The notes under the pieces: model-generated | The model's database searches: none | What the model saw: the letters and a program-made list of their open reading frames with translations, nothing else | What the model was told of the DNA's origin: nothing | Translations under genes and position numbers: made by a program | DNA from: an uncultured Paracoccaceae bacterium | GTDB lineage: Bacteria > Pseudomonadota > Alphaproteobacteria > Rhodobacterales > Rhodobacteraceae | Direction: 5' to 3' | Assembly: GCA_947495295.1 (NCBI GenBank) | Contig: CANLYJ010000001.1 | Span: forward strand, 372,001-436,000 | DNA length: 64,000 bases | Shown here: positions 52,259-61,690 of the stretch, piece by piece | Numbering within the stretch: position 1 is the stretch's first letter | How the letters are laid out: each line of letters begins with the position of its first letter

Positions 52259-52668
52259 TGAAGCGGACGACGCTTTTGAACCGCGAGGTCAGCGCGCTGG
52301 TGGCGTCCCTTGGTCATATGGATGAGATTGTGGTTGGAGATGCGGGTCTGCCGGTTCCCTCAGAGGTGCCGGTGATTGATTTGGCGGTTATGGCCGGGGT
52401 GCCGAGGTTTTGGGATGTGTTGACCGCACTGCAATCCGAAATGGTGATCGAAGGGGCGCATCACGCGGCAGAGGCATCACCGGAATTGCAAGCGCGGTTC
52501 AATACGGTCTGCGACGATTGGGCGGCAGCACAGGGCAAACCAATCGCCATGGATCATATGCCACATGATGCGTTCAAGGCGCGCATAGCGCAGGCCCGCG
52601 CTGTTATTCGCACCGGGGAATGCACACCCTATTGTAACCTGATCCTTATCAGCGGCGTGCCGTTTTAG
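52258..52668 (+). CDS. rbsD: D-ribose pyranase, RbsD/FucU family
   Basis: A 136-residue protein of the RbsD family, which interconverts pyranose and furanose forms of ribose. The N-terminus M-K-R-T-T-L-L-N-R-E-V-S-A-L-V with G-H near residues 19-20 contains the catalytic His; D-A-G-L-P-V-P near 28-34 and the C-terminal R-T-G-E-C-T-P-Y-C-N-x-x-L-I-S-G-V motif are typical. No ribose transporter is adjacent. Its start overlaps the hiuH stop, so both are translated together. Its end overlaps galM (convergent) by 4 bases. Confidence 0.9.
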   Translation: MKRTTLLNREVSALVASLGHMDEIVVGDAGLPVPSEVPVIDLAVMAGVPRFWDVLTALQSEMVIEGAHHAAEASPELQARFNTVCDDWAAAQGKPIAMDHMPHDAFKARIAQARAVIRTGECTPYCNLILISGVPF

Positions 52669-53633
52669 GGTTTCGTGAAGGTCCATTGAGTGACCTGCTG
52701 ATAGGTCTCGCCCGCATCCACCATGATTGACGGAAAACGCGGGTTGTTCGGCGCATCCGGCCAACCCTGCGCCTCTATCGCCAACCCTTCATAACGATCA
52801 CGGTCGGGGCGTCGTGCATCGCGGGCATCATAGATTTGGACGCCGGGTTCGGTTGTTGCCATTTGCATCGTCAAGCCGCTGCTGCCGCGTAATTCCAACA
52901 CATCACGCAAAGGCCCGCGCGCATCTGAAACGCAGAAATTATTGTCGAATGGGGGCGCGTTCACGCTGAGGGGGCGAAGCGCGCGGAAATCCATGTCGGT
53001 TCCGGTCACATCAACAATTTCGCCGGTTGGAAAATGATCATCGGTTCCGGGCAGATAACGATCCGCCGCAACCTGCAACTGATGCCCGTCAAAAATCGTG
53101 GTGCCGTCAAGGTTCCAGTAACTGTGATTGGCAAAGTTCATCGGCGTCCGGGCATCGGTGGTGCCGGTGATGGTCAGCGTCATTGTCCCAGGCGCGCTGA
53201 GCACATATTTTGCCGTCACCACCCGATTGCCCGGCAAACCGCAGGTGCCGTCAGGCAATGACAGGCGCAATGTGGTGCTGTCCGAGGTCGTTTCCAACAC
53301 ATCCCACACTTGCAAATGGCTGGCCTGCGCGCCGGAATGCAGATGGATGCGCCCGTCCTGATTGCGCTCCAGTTCATACATCATCCCGTCAAGACGGATG
53401 CGGGCATTGCTGATCCGATTGACGATGGGGCCAATCAGGCTGCCATGATAGCGCATGGCACCTTCGTAATCTGACAGATTGTCAGAGCCGAGGGTCAGCG
53501 CATGGTCAACCCCGCGCAACCTGACATCCTGCAAAACCGCGCCCCATGTCAGCAGGCTGATGGTCAGATCACCAGCGGACAGGGTGATCTTGTGAACCTC
53601 CTGCCCCTTGGCGGTGGTGCCAAACGGGGTCAT
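52665..53633 (-). CDS. galM: Aldose 1-epimerase (galactose mutarotase)
   Basis: A 322-residue enzyme interconverting alpha and beta anomers of galactose or glucose. Catalytic acid His lies in N-H-S-Y-W-N-L near residues 167-173, and the base Glu in L-A-I-E-A-Q-G-W-P near 286-294; N-R-I near 78 binds substrate. ATG 53633 overlaps the beta-galactosidase stop as ATGA. It is the last gene of the galactoside operon and supplies the beta-anomer needed by galactose dehydrogenase. Confidence 0.93.
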   Translation of the reverse strand: MTPFGTTAKGQEVHKITLSAGDLTISLLTWGAVLQDVRLRGVDHALTLGSDNLSDYEGAMRYHGSLIGPIVNRISNARIRLDGMMYELERNQDGRIHLHSGAQASHLQVWDVLETTSDSTTLRLSLPDGTCGLPGNRVVTAKYVLSAPGTMTLTITGTTDARTPMNFANHSYWNLDGTTIFDGHQLQVAADRYLPGTDDHFPTGEIVDVTGTDMDFRALRPLSVNAPPFDNNFCVSDARGPLRDVLELRGSSGLTMQMATTEPGVQIYDARDARRPDRDRYEGLAIEAQGWPDAPNNPRFPSIMVDAGETYQQVTQWTFTKP

Positions 53634-55531
53634 AGCGGCTCCCAATGCACGCCCGCGGGCGGGATTATGATATCGTTCCAGGCCTGCGCCTTGGGGGCAT
53701 AGTTGAAGACAAAGCGATGCGTGGAAGTGTCGCGAATACGCAGCCCTTGGGGCAACGCATAGGTCGTCAGGTCAAGCGTATCGCATAGCCCGCCGATGAT
53801 GGCGTCAAACGTCGCGTCATCTGGCCAGCCCGCAAGGTAGCGCAGGTGATCGCCCCCCATGATCGCCGGTTGGCCTGCTGTCGTGCTCAGATGCACAGGC
53901 GCGTTGCCTTCCAGATGTTCAAACCAATGCCAGAACCGGCCCCCGCCTTGCAACTTGACCCGGCAATCGGGCGGCATGCTTTCCGACAGGGCGACGGTGA
54001 TGTCAGTATCAGGCAGGTTGGGGCCAAGCGGGGTTGTGATGCTCAGTTCATCGGTCTTTGTATCTGAGCGTGGGCCGATCAGGGCGATGCCTTTGAATGT
54101 GGCCAATGCGGCCTGCAACGGGTCTGAAAGGTGCATGATCCCCGGTGCCAGCACCAGTTTGTATCCGGATAGGTCATCTGTGTCGGGGGGTAGAATATCA
54201 ATATTCAACCCCGCCCGACGCATTGCCCGATAGGCATAGAACGCCAGCCGGAACATGTCGAAATCCGCACCTTGCGGCTGCGCATCCCAGGCCCAGGCGC
54301 TGTCATAGTCAAAGATCAGGGCGGCTTGCGCCGGGGCGGTGTCGACGTCCGGCAAAACGCCGATTTCGTCTGCTACCTGCCGCGCCTCAGCTAGCGCCGG
54401 GGCGGGTGCGCTATCAGGCCGTAGCAGTCCCGCATGCATCTGTTCCTGTGCAAAAGGGGCCTGCCGCCAGCGGAAATAGCAAACGGTTTCGGCACCATGG
54501 GCAAAGGCCTCCCACGCCCAAAGCCGGGCCATGCCGGGTAAGGGGGCAGGATTGTAAGGGGCCCAGTTTACGGGGCCGGGCTGTTGTTCCATCACCCAAA
54601 GGCGGCCCTTGCCCACGGCCCGGTAGAGGTCATGATGGAAGGCTTGAAAATCCGGGTGCCCTTGCCGCAGGAATTTTTTCTTTTCTTTTGAAGAGCCTTC
54701 AAGCCGATCTGAAAGGAAGCCAATTGGGTAACTATCCCAAGAGGCGATATCAAGATCGGCCCCGACCTTCCAATGATCGAATGTCGTGATCCGGCCCATA
54801 TAGTTATGGATCAGCGGTGCGTCGGTGTGGCGGCGCAACGCGTTGGCCTGCACCTTGTTGAAGGCCACGACCTGATCGGAACTATAGCGCCGAAAGGCCA
54901 GTTGATGCGGGTGGTTGGGTTCGGTGACGGTCAGGTTGGGCAGGTCGATCTGATCAAACGTATCATATTCCATCGACCAGAACACATTGCCCCAAGCTCG
55001 GTTCAGCGCATCGGTGGATTGGTATTTCTGCGCCAGCCAATCCTGAAAACCGCTTCGGGCGGCGTCCGAATAACTCAACGTTGTGTCGTGGCAATCATAT
55101 TCATTGTCGATCTGCCAGGCCGCGATATGGGGGTTCTTGCCATAGCGCTCGCCCATCAGGCGCGCGATGCGTTTGCATTCGTCGCGATAGCCAAGATGAC
55201 TGAAATCATAGTGGCGGCGTGACCCAAATTTGCGCGGGCGGCCTTCGACATCGACGGCCAGCATGTCGGGGTATTTGTCGATCATCCATCGGGGCGGGGT
55301 GGCAGTGGGCGTCCCAAGAATGATTTTCAACCCGGCATCGCCCAAAACCGCAATCGCCCGGTCCAGCCAATCCCATGTGAATGTGCCGGGGCTGGGTTCC
55401 ATCCGGCTCCACCCGAATTCCCCTATGCGCACCCATGACAGGCCGGTTGCGACCATGCGGGCCGCGTCTTCGGCCCATTGATCCTCGGGCCAGTGTTCAG
55501 GGTAATAACAGACGCCAAGCGTGCGTTTCAT
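53630..55531 (-). CDS. GH42 beta-galactosidase
   Basis: A 633-residue glycoside hydrolase family 42 enzyme: the opening Y-Y-P-E-H-W near residues 9-14, acid/base E144 in W-Q-I-D-N-E-Y, and nucleophile E315 in L-W-V-M-E-Q-Q-P-G. The TIM barrel is followed by the trimerisation and C-terminal beta domains of the family. No signal peptide, so it acts on imported beta-galactosides in the cytoplasm. The start 55531 gives the normal M-K-R-T-L-G-V-C-Y-Y N-terminus. A gap of 48 bases separates it from the SMP-30 gene upstream. Confidence 0.94.
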   Translation of the reverse strand: MKRTLGVCYYPEHWPEDQWAEDAARMVATGLSWVRIGEFGWSRMEPSPGTFTWDWLDRAIAVLGDAGLKIILGTPTATPPRWMIDKYPDMLAVDVEGRPRKFGSRRHYDFSHLGYRDECKRIARLMGERYGKNPHIAAWQIDNEYDCHDTTLSYSDAARSGFQDWLAQKYQSTDALNRAWGNVFWSMEYDTFDQIDLPNLTVTEPNHPHQLAFRRYSSDQVVAFNKVQANALRRHTDAPLIHNYMGRITTFDHWKVGADLDIASWDSYPIGFLSDRLEGSSKEKKKFLRQGHPDFQAFHHDLYRAVGKGRLWVMEQQPGPVNWAPYNPAPLPGMARLWAWEAFAHGAETVCYFRWRQAPFAQEQMHAGLLRPDSAPAPALAEARQVADEIGVLPDVDTAPAQAALIFDYDSAWAWDAQPQGADFDMFRLAFYAYRAMRRAGLNIDILPPDTDDLSGYKLVLAPGIMHLSDPLQAALATFKGIALIGPRSDTKTDELSITTPLGPNLPDTDITVALSESMPPDCRVKLQGGGRFWHWFEHLEGNAPVHLSTTAGQPAIMGGDHLRYLAGWPDDATFDAIIGGLCDTLDLTTYALPQGLRIRDTSTHRFVFNYAPKAQAWNDIIIPPAGVHWEPL

Positions 55532-55579
55532 AGTCCGGGACCTTTTGAGTATTTTTGGCAAAATGATAATGCGGTCGGG

Positions 55580-56401
55580 TTACACGATCACGCGATTTTC
55601 TTTCTGGCCAGCCGTTGTTGTTGGGGTTGAAAACGTTTTGCCGTCATCGTCGCCTGTAAGTCCAACAGCGGCAGAGGTGCAATAGAGCGTCTGCAAATCC
55701 GGCCCGCCAAAGGCCGGGCAGGAGGTTTGCTTGGCCGCGAAAGAATGCGCTGCGATGAACCTGCCGTCGGGCCGATACCCCGCCACCCGCGACGTGCCCC
55801 ATTGCGCATTCCACAGGTTACCGGCCGCATCCACAACCGCGCCATCGGGGCGGAAATCAGTGCCTGTCAGATCGATATGCAGGACCGGATCGCCATCTGG
55901 CCAGCCATCGGCATCAAGGGCGACGCGCATGATCTGCTGTGTTGGGGTGTCGGTGAAATAGGCGGCCTTGCCATCGGGTGCAAAGCAGATCGCATTGCTG
56001 ATCGTGACCGCGGCAAAGAGCTGGCGCAGCTCGCCCTTGTAATAGCGATAGATGGCACCTGCACCATCTTCTGCTGCAATCCCCATCGTGCCAATCCAGA
56101 ACCCACCTTGCGGATCAGCGCGCCCATCATTGGACCGAGTGACGGGGTTGTCGGCCTCCAGCGGGCAAATCTCAGTATGAGCGCCAGTGTCGATATCAAA
56201 CCGGTGCAGCGCCCGGGCAGAGGCAACCAGCAGCGTATCCCGGTCAACCCAGCCCGCCGCGCTGACATAGGTGTCAAATTGCCAATGCCGGCCCTTTGTA
56301 TGCAACCTGTGCCCAAGAATATCGAACCAGAATAATTGCTGGCGTTCAGGGTGCCATAACGGCCCTTCGCCCAACTGACATTGGGTATCGTCAAAGATCA
56401 T
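55580..56401 (-). CDS. SMP-30/gluconolactonase-family sugar lactonase
   Basis: A 273-residue six-bladed propeller lactonase. Metal ligands of the family are visible: the Glu in L-G-E-G-P-L-W near residue 10, the Asn in [10 protein letters not shown] near 88-97, and the Asp in P-D-G-A-V-V-D near 182-188. In this operon it should open D-galactono-lactone made by the galactose dehydrogenase. It overlaps the aldolase gene by 4 bases. Confidence 0.9.
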   Translation of the reverse strand: MIFDDTQCQLGEGPLWHPERQQLFWFDILGHRLHTKGRHWQFDTYVSAAGWVDRDTLLVASARALHRFDIDTGAHTEICPLEADNPVTRSNDGRADPQGGFWIGTMGIAAEDGAGAIYRYYKGELRQLFAAVTISNAICFAPDGKAAYFTDTPTQQIMRVALDADGWPDGDPVLHIDLTGTDFRPDGAVVDAAGNLWNAQWGTSRVAGYRPDGRFIAAHSFAAKQTSCPAFGGPDLQTLYCTSAAVGLTGDDDGKTFSTPTTTAGQKENRVIV

Positions 56402-57003
56402 TTCGCCGCCTCGTCATAGGCGGCGACCATCTCCCTTGCGCGGGCGGTGACATCGGCGACGGACAGTCCGGGTTTGTACAAGGCTGATCCGATGCCGAAC
56501 CCATCCGCACTGGCGGCCATCCATGCAGCGAAATTATCTGCGCCAGCACCGCCGACAGCATAGACCTGCGTGCCTTTGGGCAGGATCGCCCGGATCGCCT
56601 TGATCCCATCAGGGCCCAGCAGGCTGGCGGGGAAGATCTTGAGCCCATCAGCGCCTGCTTTCAGGGCTGTGAAACACTCGGTCGGGGTCATGACCCCCGG
56701 CCAGCTTTGCATGCCCGCAGTCTTGGTGGCGACAATCACGCGTTGGTCGCAGTTGGGCGACACGATCAGCTTGCCGCCCGCCTGAGCAACCCGGCCTACA
56801 TCATCGGTGGACAGAACCGTGCCTGCCCCGATCAGGGCATCGGAGCCGTGGGCATCAACCATCGCCTTGATACTGTCAAACGGATCGGGGGAGTTTAGCG
56901 GCACCTCGATCCGGGTGATCCCGGTATCAATCAGGGCAGTGCAGATTGGCACGGCCTCGTCAGGGGTGATCCCGCGCAGAATGGCGATCAGGGGGCGTGA
57001 CAT
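56398..57003 (-). CDS. dgoA: 2-dehydro-3-deoxy-6-phosphogalactonate aldolase
   Basis: A 201-residue class I aldolase of the KDPG/KDPGal family. The Schiff-base lysine is K122 in D-G-L-K-I-F-P-A; the catalytic Glu is in R-I-E-V-P-L-N-S near residues 32-39, and G-A-G-T-V-L near 59-64 binds phosphate. The R-G-I-T-P-D-E and P-L-N-S wording is closer to DgoA than to Eda. It splits KDPGal into pyruvate and glyceraldehyde 3-phosphate. It starts 3 bases after dgoK. Confidence 0.93.
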   Translation of the reverse strand: MSRPLIAILRGITPDEAVPICTALIDTGITRIEVPLNSPDPFDSIKAMVDAHGSDALIGAGTVLSTDDVGRVAQAGGKLIVSPNCDQRVIVATKTAGMQSWPGVMTPTECFTALKAGADGLKIFPASLLGPDGIKAIRAILPKGTQVYAVGGAGADNFAAWMAASADGFGIGSALYKPGLSVADVTARAREMVAAYDEAAK

Positions 57004-57006
57004 AGG

Positions 57007-57906
57007 CTATCCTTTCAGGCGGCGATAGGCGGCGGTAAGGCCCGCGATCGTGATGGCATCGCCTTGCACTTGGGTGGCGGGGGCGTGCTGCGCAGCAAGG
57101 GCGTCAACATATAGCTTTGACAACCCACCAGCACCAATCACGGCAATCTGCTGACCTAGCCAATAAGGCTTGGCGGCGGCCAGTTCGGCACCAATCAGCA
57201 ATCCTGACAAACGTGCGCGGGCGGCGGGACCGGGCAGATCATTCAGCAACCCTTCCGCCCGTAGCGAAAACAGCCGCGCGGCGAGCCGCTCAGGGCGCGC
57301 CATTGCGTCATCCACAGCCGTGGCAAAGGCGGCGTCATCCCACCCCTCGGTCGCCATAGAATGGCGCAGAACGGTGTGTTCGCTGAGCGTGGCAAACAGT
57401 TCACCCGTCATAAAAGTCTGGAAACTCACGACCTCATCGGCGCTGACATGGACCCATTTTGTATGGGTGCCGGGCAGGCAGATGACACCGTCCCAATTCG
57501 GATTGCGTGCCAGAAATCCAGCGATCTGCGTTTCCTCGCCGCGCATCACATCGGCGGGGGTCATCTGTTTGATGCCGGGGATGACATGGACTTGCAGGTC
57601 AGGGTTTGTGGCGGTTGCGCGCGCAAAACCGTCAGATAAGGCCGGGCAGGGGACGGTGGTATAAGGCGCCTCTACCCAGCCTTGGCGGGACCCGACCATG
57701 CCGCAGGCAATGATCGTTGTGGGGCCATCGATCCAGTCACCGACGGTGCGCAGCAATTCCGGCTCGAATGCATCGCGGGCCAGTTCGCCCATGCCTTTAT
57801 CGGACCGGGCCTCGGCCAGCACGCCGCCGGAACCTGACATTGCCCAGGCGCGCATATTGGACGTCCCCCAATCCACCGCGATCCAGTCTGCCTTCACATC
57901 GCTCAT
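57007..57906 (-). CDS. dgoK: 2-dehydro-3-deoxygalactonokinase
   Basis: A 299-residue sugar kinase that phosphorylates 2-keto-3-deoxygalactonate. The N-terminal phosphate loop V-D-W-G-T-S-N-M-R near residues 11-19 and the segments G-M-V-G-S-R-Q-G-W-V-E-A-P-Y (key G-S-x-x-G-W) and L-P-G-T-H-T-K-W-V near 145-153 are the DgoK family marks. It overlaps the SDR gene by 4 bases and precedes dgoA, so the two final steps of the pathway are adjacent. Confidence 0.94.
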   Translation of the reverse strand: MSDVKADWIAVDWGTSNMRAWAMSGSGGVLAEARSDKGMGELARDAFEPELLRTVGDWIDGPTTIIACGMVGSRQGWVEAPYTTVPCPALSDGFARATATNPDLQVHVIPGIKQMTPADVMRGEETQIAGFLARNPNWDGVICLPGTHTKWVHVSADEVVSFQTFMTGELFATLSEHTVLRHSMATEGWDDAAFATAVDDAMARPERLAARLFSLRAEGLLNDLPGPAARARLSGLLIGAELAAAKPYWLGQQIAVIGAGGLSKLYVDALAAQHAPATQVQGDAITIAGLTAAYRRLKG

Positions 57907-58661
57907 CCTGCGTGTACCACCCCTGCGTCAATCACCATGACCTGCCCTGTCATCATGGCCGAAGCGGAAGACGCAAGAAAGAGGGTGCCGCCAACCATAT
58001 CTTGCGGTTGGATAAACGCCTTCAGGCATTGTTTTTCCAAAAAGGCGGCTTTCGCCTCGGGCGTGGCCCACATCGTTTCCTGTTTTTCGGTAAAGACCCA
58101 GCCAGGGGCAATCGCATTGACCCGAATGCCCTTTGGCCCCCATTCGCGGGCCAGCGCACGGGTCATTCCGGTGATGCCTGCATTGGCACTGACATAAGGG
58201 ACCATGCCCGCCGCACCCATCAGATAGGTGATAGAGGAAAAATTGATGATTGATCCTTTGGGCGCCATCAACGCCGCAGCCTTCTGACAGGCAAAGAAAT
58301 AGGCTTTGAAATTCACCGCCTGACTGTCATCCCAGACCTCTGGTGTGATCTCCATCGCATCATGGCGCATATCATTGGCGGCATTGTTGATCAGTGCGGT
58401 GAAGGCGCCATGGACGCCTGCGGCCTGTTCCATCGCGGCCTGCAATGCAGACGTGTCGGTAATGTCGCATTGGATAAATAGCGGCCGGTTGCCATAGGCC
58501 CTGTCCATCGCATCGACAAATGCGCTGGCATCAGAGCGTCCGACAAAAGCGACCTTTGCGCCCTGCGCCAGAAACCCTTCGGTCAATGCAGCCCCGATGC
58601 CATTGCCGCCACCGGTGATAAAGATGGACGCATCTTTCAGATCATGGAAACTGGCGTTCAT
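57903..58661 (-). CDS. SDR oxidoreductase, probable D-galactose 1-dehydrogenase, with Lys to Asn change
   Basis: A 252-residue SDR with cofactor motif T-G-G-G-N-G-I-G near residues 16-23 and N-N-A-A-N-D-M-R-H near 91-99. The latter is the wording of galactose/xylose dehydrogenase-type SDRs. The catalytic Tyr is Y156, but the position of Lys is N160 (codon AAT). Context strongly suggests galactose to galactonolactone oxidation: it is between alpha-galactosidase and dgoK, with ATGA overlaps on both sides. The missing Lys makes activity uncertain, or another residue takes its role. Confidence 0.82.
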   Translation of the reverse strand: MNASFHDLKDASIFITGGGNGIGAALTEGFLAQGAKVAFVGRSDASAFVDAMDRAYGNRPLFIQCDITDTSALQAAMEQAAGVHGAFTALINNAANDMRHDAMEITPEVWDDSQAVNFKAYFFACQKAAALMAPKGSIINFSSITYLMGAAGMVPYVSANAGITGMTRALAREWGPKGIRVNAIAPGWVFTEKQETMWATPEAKAAFLEKQCLKAFIQPQDMVGGTLFLASSASAMMTGQVMVIDAGVVHAG

Positions 58662-60739
58662 AGGCGCTCTCCTTCCAACACCCACATGCGTTCGGGAAAC
58701 GACCATGGCAATGTCACGCCGTGGCGCATCAGATAGGTGCCGGTGACCTCAATTGCCTGCGATTTCAGGATCGGATTGCCGCGCGACAGACGCGGCGCGC
58801 TGTCGCGGTTGATCAGGCGCACGCGATAAGTTGCGTCAGGGTCAAGTGCCGTCAGGCGCAGTGGGCGTGGTGCGATCTGCGCGCTGGTCGCAGCCTTGCC
58901 CGCAAAAACGACAAAGCGGTTCTTGTCGCGGGCCAGTTGCTGTTCGGCCATTACGGCGGGGTCGGCGCTGTCCAGCCGCAGGATATCGGCGTGGTGCAAC
59001 CAGTGGCGATGATGTTTCCACCAGCTTGTGACCTCTTTCAGGACGGCCTCCTCGCGTTCGTCCAATTCGCGCGGGTCCATTTCGAACCCCATATGGCGCT
59101 GGGCAGCGACCCAGGCACGAAAACTGATATCGAGCGTACGACCAGACGTGTGGCAGACGCGCGGGCCAACATGGGACCCCGTCACTGCCAGCGGCAGGAA
59201 CAGCGCCGCGTCATGCTGGATGCGTAACCGCTCCAGCGCGTCGTTGCTGTCCGACAGCCAGACCCGCTGGGTCCGTTCCAGAATGCCGAAATCGATACGC
59301 CCGCCGCCCGACGCGCAGCTTTCTATTTCCACATGTGGGAAATCGGCGCGTAGCCGGTCAATCAGGGTATAGGACCCGCGGGTCTGCGCCGCATCCGGCA
59401 TCGGCAAGACCCGGTTATGATCCCATTTGATATAATCAATCTTGTGATCGCGCAGGATCGCCGACATCCGGTCATACAGGAAATCGCGCACCTCTGGCAG
59501 CGCCATGTTCAGCGCCTTTTGCTGGCGGCCCAGCGTCTGATCCTCGGCACCAAACACCCAATCAGGATGGGCGCGGTGGATGTCGCTGTCTTCGTTGATC
59601 ATCTCAGGCTCGAACCAGATGCCAAATGTCATATCAAGCGAATGCACATGATCGATCAGCGGGTGCAGCCCATCGGGATATTTGCGCGGATCAACCTCCC
59701 AATCCGACAAGGACCGCGTGTCATCATCGCGATTGCCGAACCAGCCATCATCCAGCACGAACCGCTCTGCCCCCAGTTCCGCGGCCTTGTCGGCGATGTC
59801 CTGCAACACGGGTAGCTTGTGGTCGAAATAGACGGCTTCCCAGCAATTGTAATGCACCGGGCGCGGCGCGCTTGGTTTAGGCCATGTGACAATCCGGTCG
59901 CGCAGGTGACGCTGAAAGGCGACAGCACATCCGTTCAGCCCCCGGTCCGAATAGGCGATATACAAGGGCGCGGTTTTGAACTGCGTCGCCGCCTCGGTTT
60001 CCATGCGGGCCGCATGACCCCATTGGATCTGGCGGCGACCATCCTGCAATTCCTCGGCGATCATCTTGTGGCCACCGGACCAACCGTAATGAAAGGCGTA
60101 AGCCTCGCCTTCAGTATTGGTGGCGCCCCGGCAAGGCACAATCAGGCCAGGAAAATGTTCATGGCCGGTGCGGCCGGTGCGGTTTTCGCGATAACGCATG
60201 CCGGGGGCCCAGGCGGTGCGGGATAGTTGGAATTCGCCACACCAGCGGCCAGAGACATCAATCATCTCGTCCGATTGCTGGGGGCCAGGCAGGACCGGGG
60301 CAGCCAGCCAGTGCAGATGCACAGGGCGGGTTGCGTCCAGCGTGGTCTGGCACGTAATGATCCGGGTTTCATGGTCGGACACGAAACTGACGGTCAGTGT
60401 CAGGCCATTGGCCTTGTCGGCATAGATCAGCTCCAGCGTGCCGTTCTGTTCGACGCTTTCGAAACAGAACTTCGGCAGCAGGGGTGTTCCATCGGTGTCA
60501 CGCAAGATCAGGCCCGGCTGACCAGGAAAGCTGCGGGTCGCCTCGGGACAGATCGAAAGATCGGGGTTTTCGTCCAGCATCCCGCCCGTGACGTCAATCG
60601 TATGGGCGGCGTGCAACGTGTCCAGGTCCTCGCCATCCGGCAGGACGGCGCCCCAATACACCACCTCGGGCAGGCGGTCATTTCTGGCCGCCAGAACAAG
60701 TGTCTGGCGGCCATCGTCGATACGATACGTGCGGTTCAT
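58658..60739 (-). CDS. GH36 alpha-galactosidase
   Basis: A 693-residue family 36 glycoside hydrolase: an N-terminal beta-supersandwich domain (to about residue 285), a TIM barrel with nucleophile D440 in Y-I-K-W-D-H-N and acid/base D497 in W-L-S-D-S-N-D, and a C-terminal beta domain. E-S-C-A-S-G-G-G-R near 476-484 is the substrate-binding segment. It lacks a signal peptide and would release galactose from imported raffinose, melibiose or galactosylglycerol. It overlaps the SDR gene and lies 6 bases after the permease. Confidence 0.95.
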   Translation of the reverse strand: MNRTYRIDDGRQTLVLAARNDRLPEVVYWGAVLPDGEDLDTLHAAHTIDVTGGMLDENPDLSICPEATRSFPGQPGLILRDTDGTPLLPKFCFESVEQNGTLELIYADKANGLTLTVSFVSDHETRIITCQTTLDATRPVHLHWLAAPVLPGPQQSDEMIDVSGRWCGEFQLSRTAWAPGMRYRENRTGRTGHEHFPGLIVPCRGATNTEGEAYAFHYGWSGGHKMIAEELQDGRRQIQWGHAARMETEAATQFKTAPLYIAYSDRGLNGCAVAFQRHLRDRIVTWPKPSAPRPVHYNCWEAVYFDHKLPVLQDIADKAAELGAERFVLDDGWFGNRDDDTRSLSDWEVDPRKYPDGLHPLIDHVHSLDMTFGIWFEPEMINEDSDIHRAHPDWVFGAEDQTLGRQQKALNMALPEVRDFLYDRMSAILRDHKIDYIKWDHNRVLPMPDAAQTRGSYTLIDRLRADFPHVEIESCASGGGRIDFGILERTQRVWLSDSNDALERLRIQHDAALFLPLAVTGSHVGPRVCHTSGRTLDISFRAWVAAQRHMGFEMDPRELDEREEAVLKEVTSWWKHHRHWLHHADILRLDSADPAVMAEQQLARDKNRFVVFAGKAATSAQIAPRPLRLTALDPDATYRVRLINRDSAPRLSRGNPILKSQAIEVTGTYLMRHGVTLPWSFPERMWVLEGERL

Positions 60740-60745
60740 GTGATC

Positions 60746-61594
60746 TTACTTTACGGCCCCGAGGGTCAGACCCGCGATAAAGTGTTTCTGCATCAGAAAG
60801 AACATCGCAACGGGGGGAAGGGCGGCAACAATGGAACCTGCGCTCATCAAATGATAGGCGGCGCGGAACTGCGAATTGAACTCTGTAATCCCGGCGGTGA
60901 CCGGCTGGGCATCGGGGCCTTGGGTCAGGACCACCGCCCAGAAGTAATCATTCCAGATGAAGGTAAAGATCAGGACAGCCAAGGCGGCCAAGGCAGGCTT
61001 CATCAGGGGCAAAACGACATAGAGGAAGATGCGCCACTCGGCGACGCCTTCCACGCGGGCGGCCTCGATCAGGGGAAACGGCAAGGCACGGATGAAGTTG
61101 CGCATGAACAGCGTGCAGAAGCCTGTCTGGAACGCCACATGGAACAGAACCAACCCCAGCTTGGTGTCATAAAGGTTCATGCTGACGGTCAGATCGCGCA
61201 CCGGCACCATCAGGATCTGGAACGGGACAAAGTTGCCTGCGATGAAGATGAAAAAGATCAGCAGGTTGCCTTTGAACTTGTAAACCCCCAAGGCGAAGCC
61301 AGCCATACAAGACAGGGCCACGGCACCAATCACGGTGGGAATAGTGATCAGAAGCGAGTTCAGCAAATAGCGCGGCATGTTCGATTCAAAGAACACTTTG
61401 CCGTAATTGGTGAAGGCCTCAAAACTGCTGGGAACGCCCCAATAGTTGCCATTGGTGAAATCGGCATCCGGCTTGATCGAGAAGAGGGCAACAGCCAGCA
61501 GCGGCAATAACCACAGGATCAGGGCAAAGGGCAGGAACGCCTGATAGGTGATCTGGGCGGAACGCGGGCGTTTTTCAATCGGTGTTGGAAACAT
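60746..61594 (-). CDS. Sugar ABC transporter permease, MalG-like
   Basis: A 282-residue inner-membrane protein with six hydrophobic segments and the ATPase-contact loop I-E-A-A-R-V-E-G-V-A-E-W near residues 177-188. It ends in the common G-L-T-L-G-A-V-K. It is the second permease of the alpha-galactoside importer and lies 6 bases upstream of the alpha-galactosidase. A palindromic repeat (61607-61675) separates it from the first permease. Confidence 0.92.
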   Translation of the reverse strand: MFPTPIEKRPRSAQITYQAFLPFALILWLLPLLAVALFSIKPDADFTNGNYWGVPSSFEAFTNYGKVFFESNMPRYLLNSLLITIPTVIGAVALSCMAGFALGVYKFKGNLLIFFIFIAGNFVPFQILMVPVRDLTVSMNLYDTKLGLVLFHVAFQTGFCTLFMRNFIRALPFPLIEAARVEGVAEWRIFLYVVLPLMKPALAALAVLIFTFIWNDYFWAVVLTQGPDAQPVTAGITEFNSQFRAAYHLMSAGSIVAALPPVAMFFLMQKHFIAGLTLGAVK

Positions 61595-61606
61595 CTCAGA
61601 CCTCCG

Positions 61607-61675
61607 CCGTCCCGGGCTTGACCCGGGATCTCATGTTGGCATTGACGTGGAGGTCCCGGGTCAGGCCCGGGACGG
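61607..61675. repeat. GC-rich palindromic repeat between two permease genes
   Basis: Arms CCGTCCCGGGCTTGACCCGG and its near reverse complement (61653-61675) form a long hairpin over 69 bases; each arm also holds the internal repeat CCCGGG-N5-CCCGGG. Its composition differs from the flanking genes and resembles intergenic repeats common in alphaproteobacterial genomes. Confidence 0.8.
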
Positions 61676-61690
61676 GTGCGACATTTGCCA

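Noticed and set aside
60227-61510. 427-codon plus-strand frame opposite alpha-galactosidase and permease
   Set aside because: It crosses two well-supported genes on the other strand, has a low-complexity Gln/His/Gly-rich composition typical of antisense translation, and no ribosome binding site.
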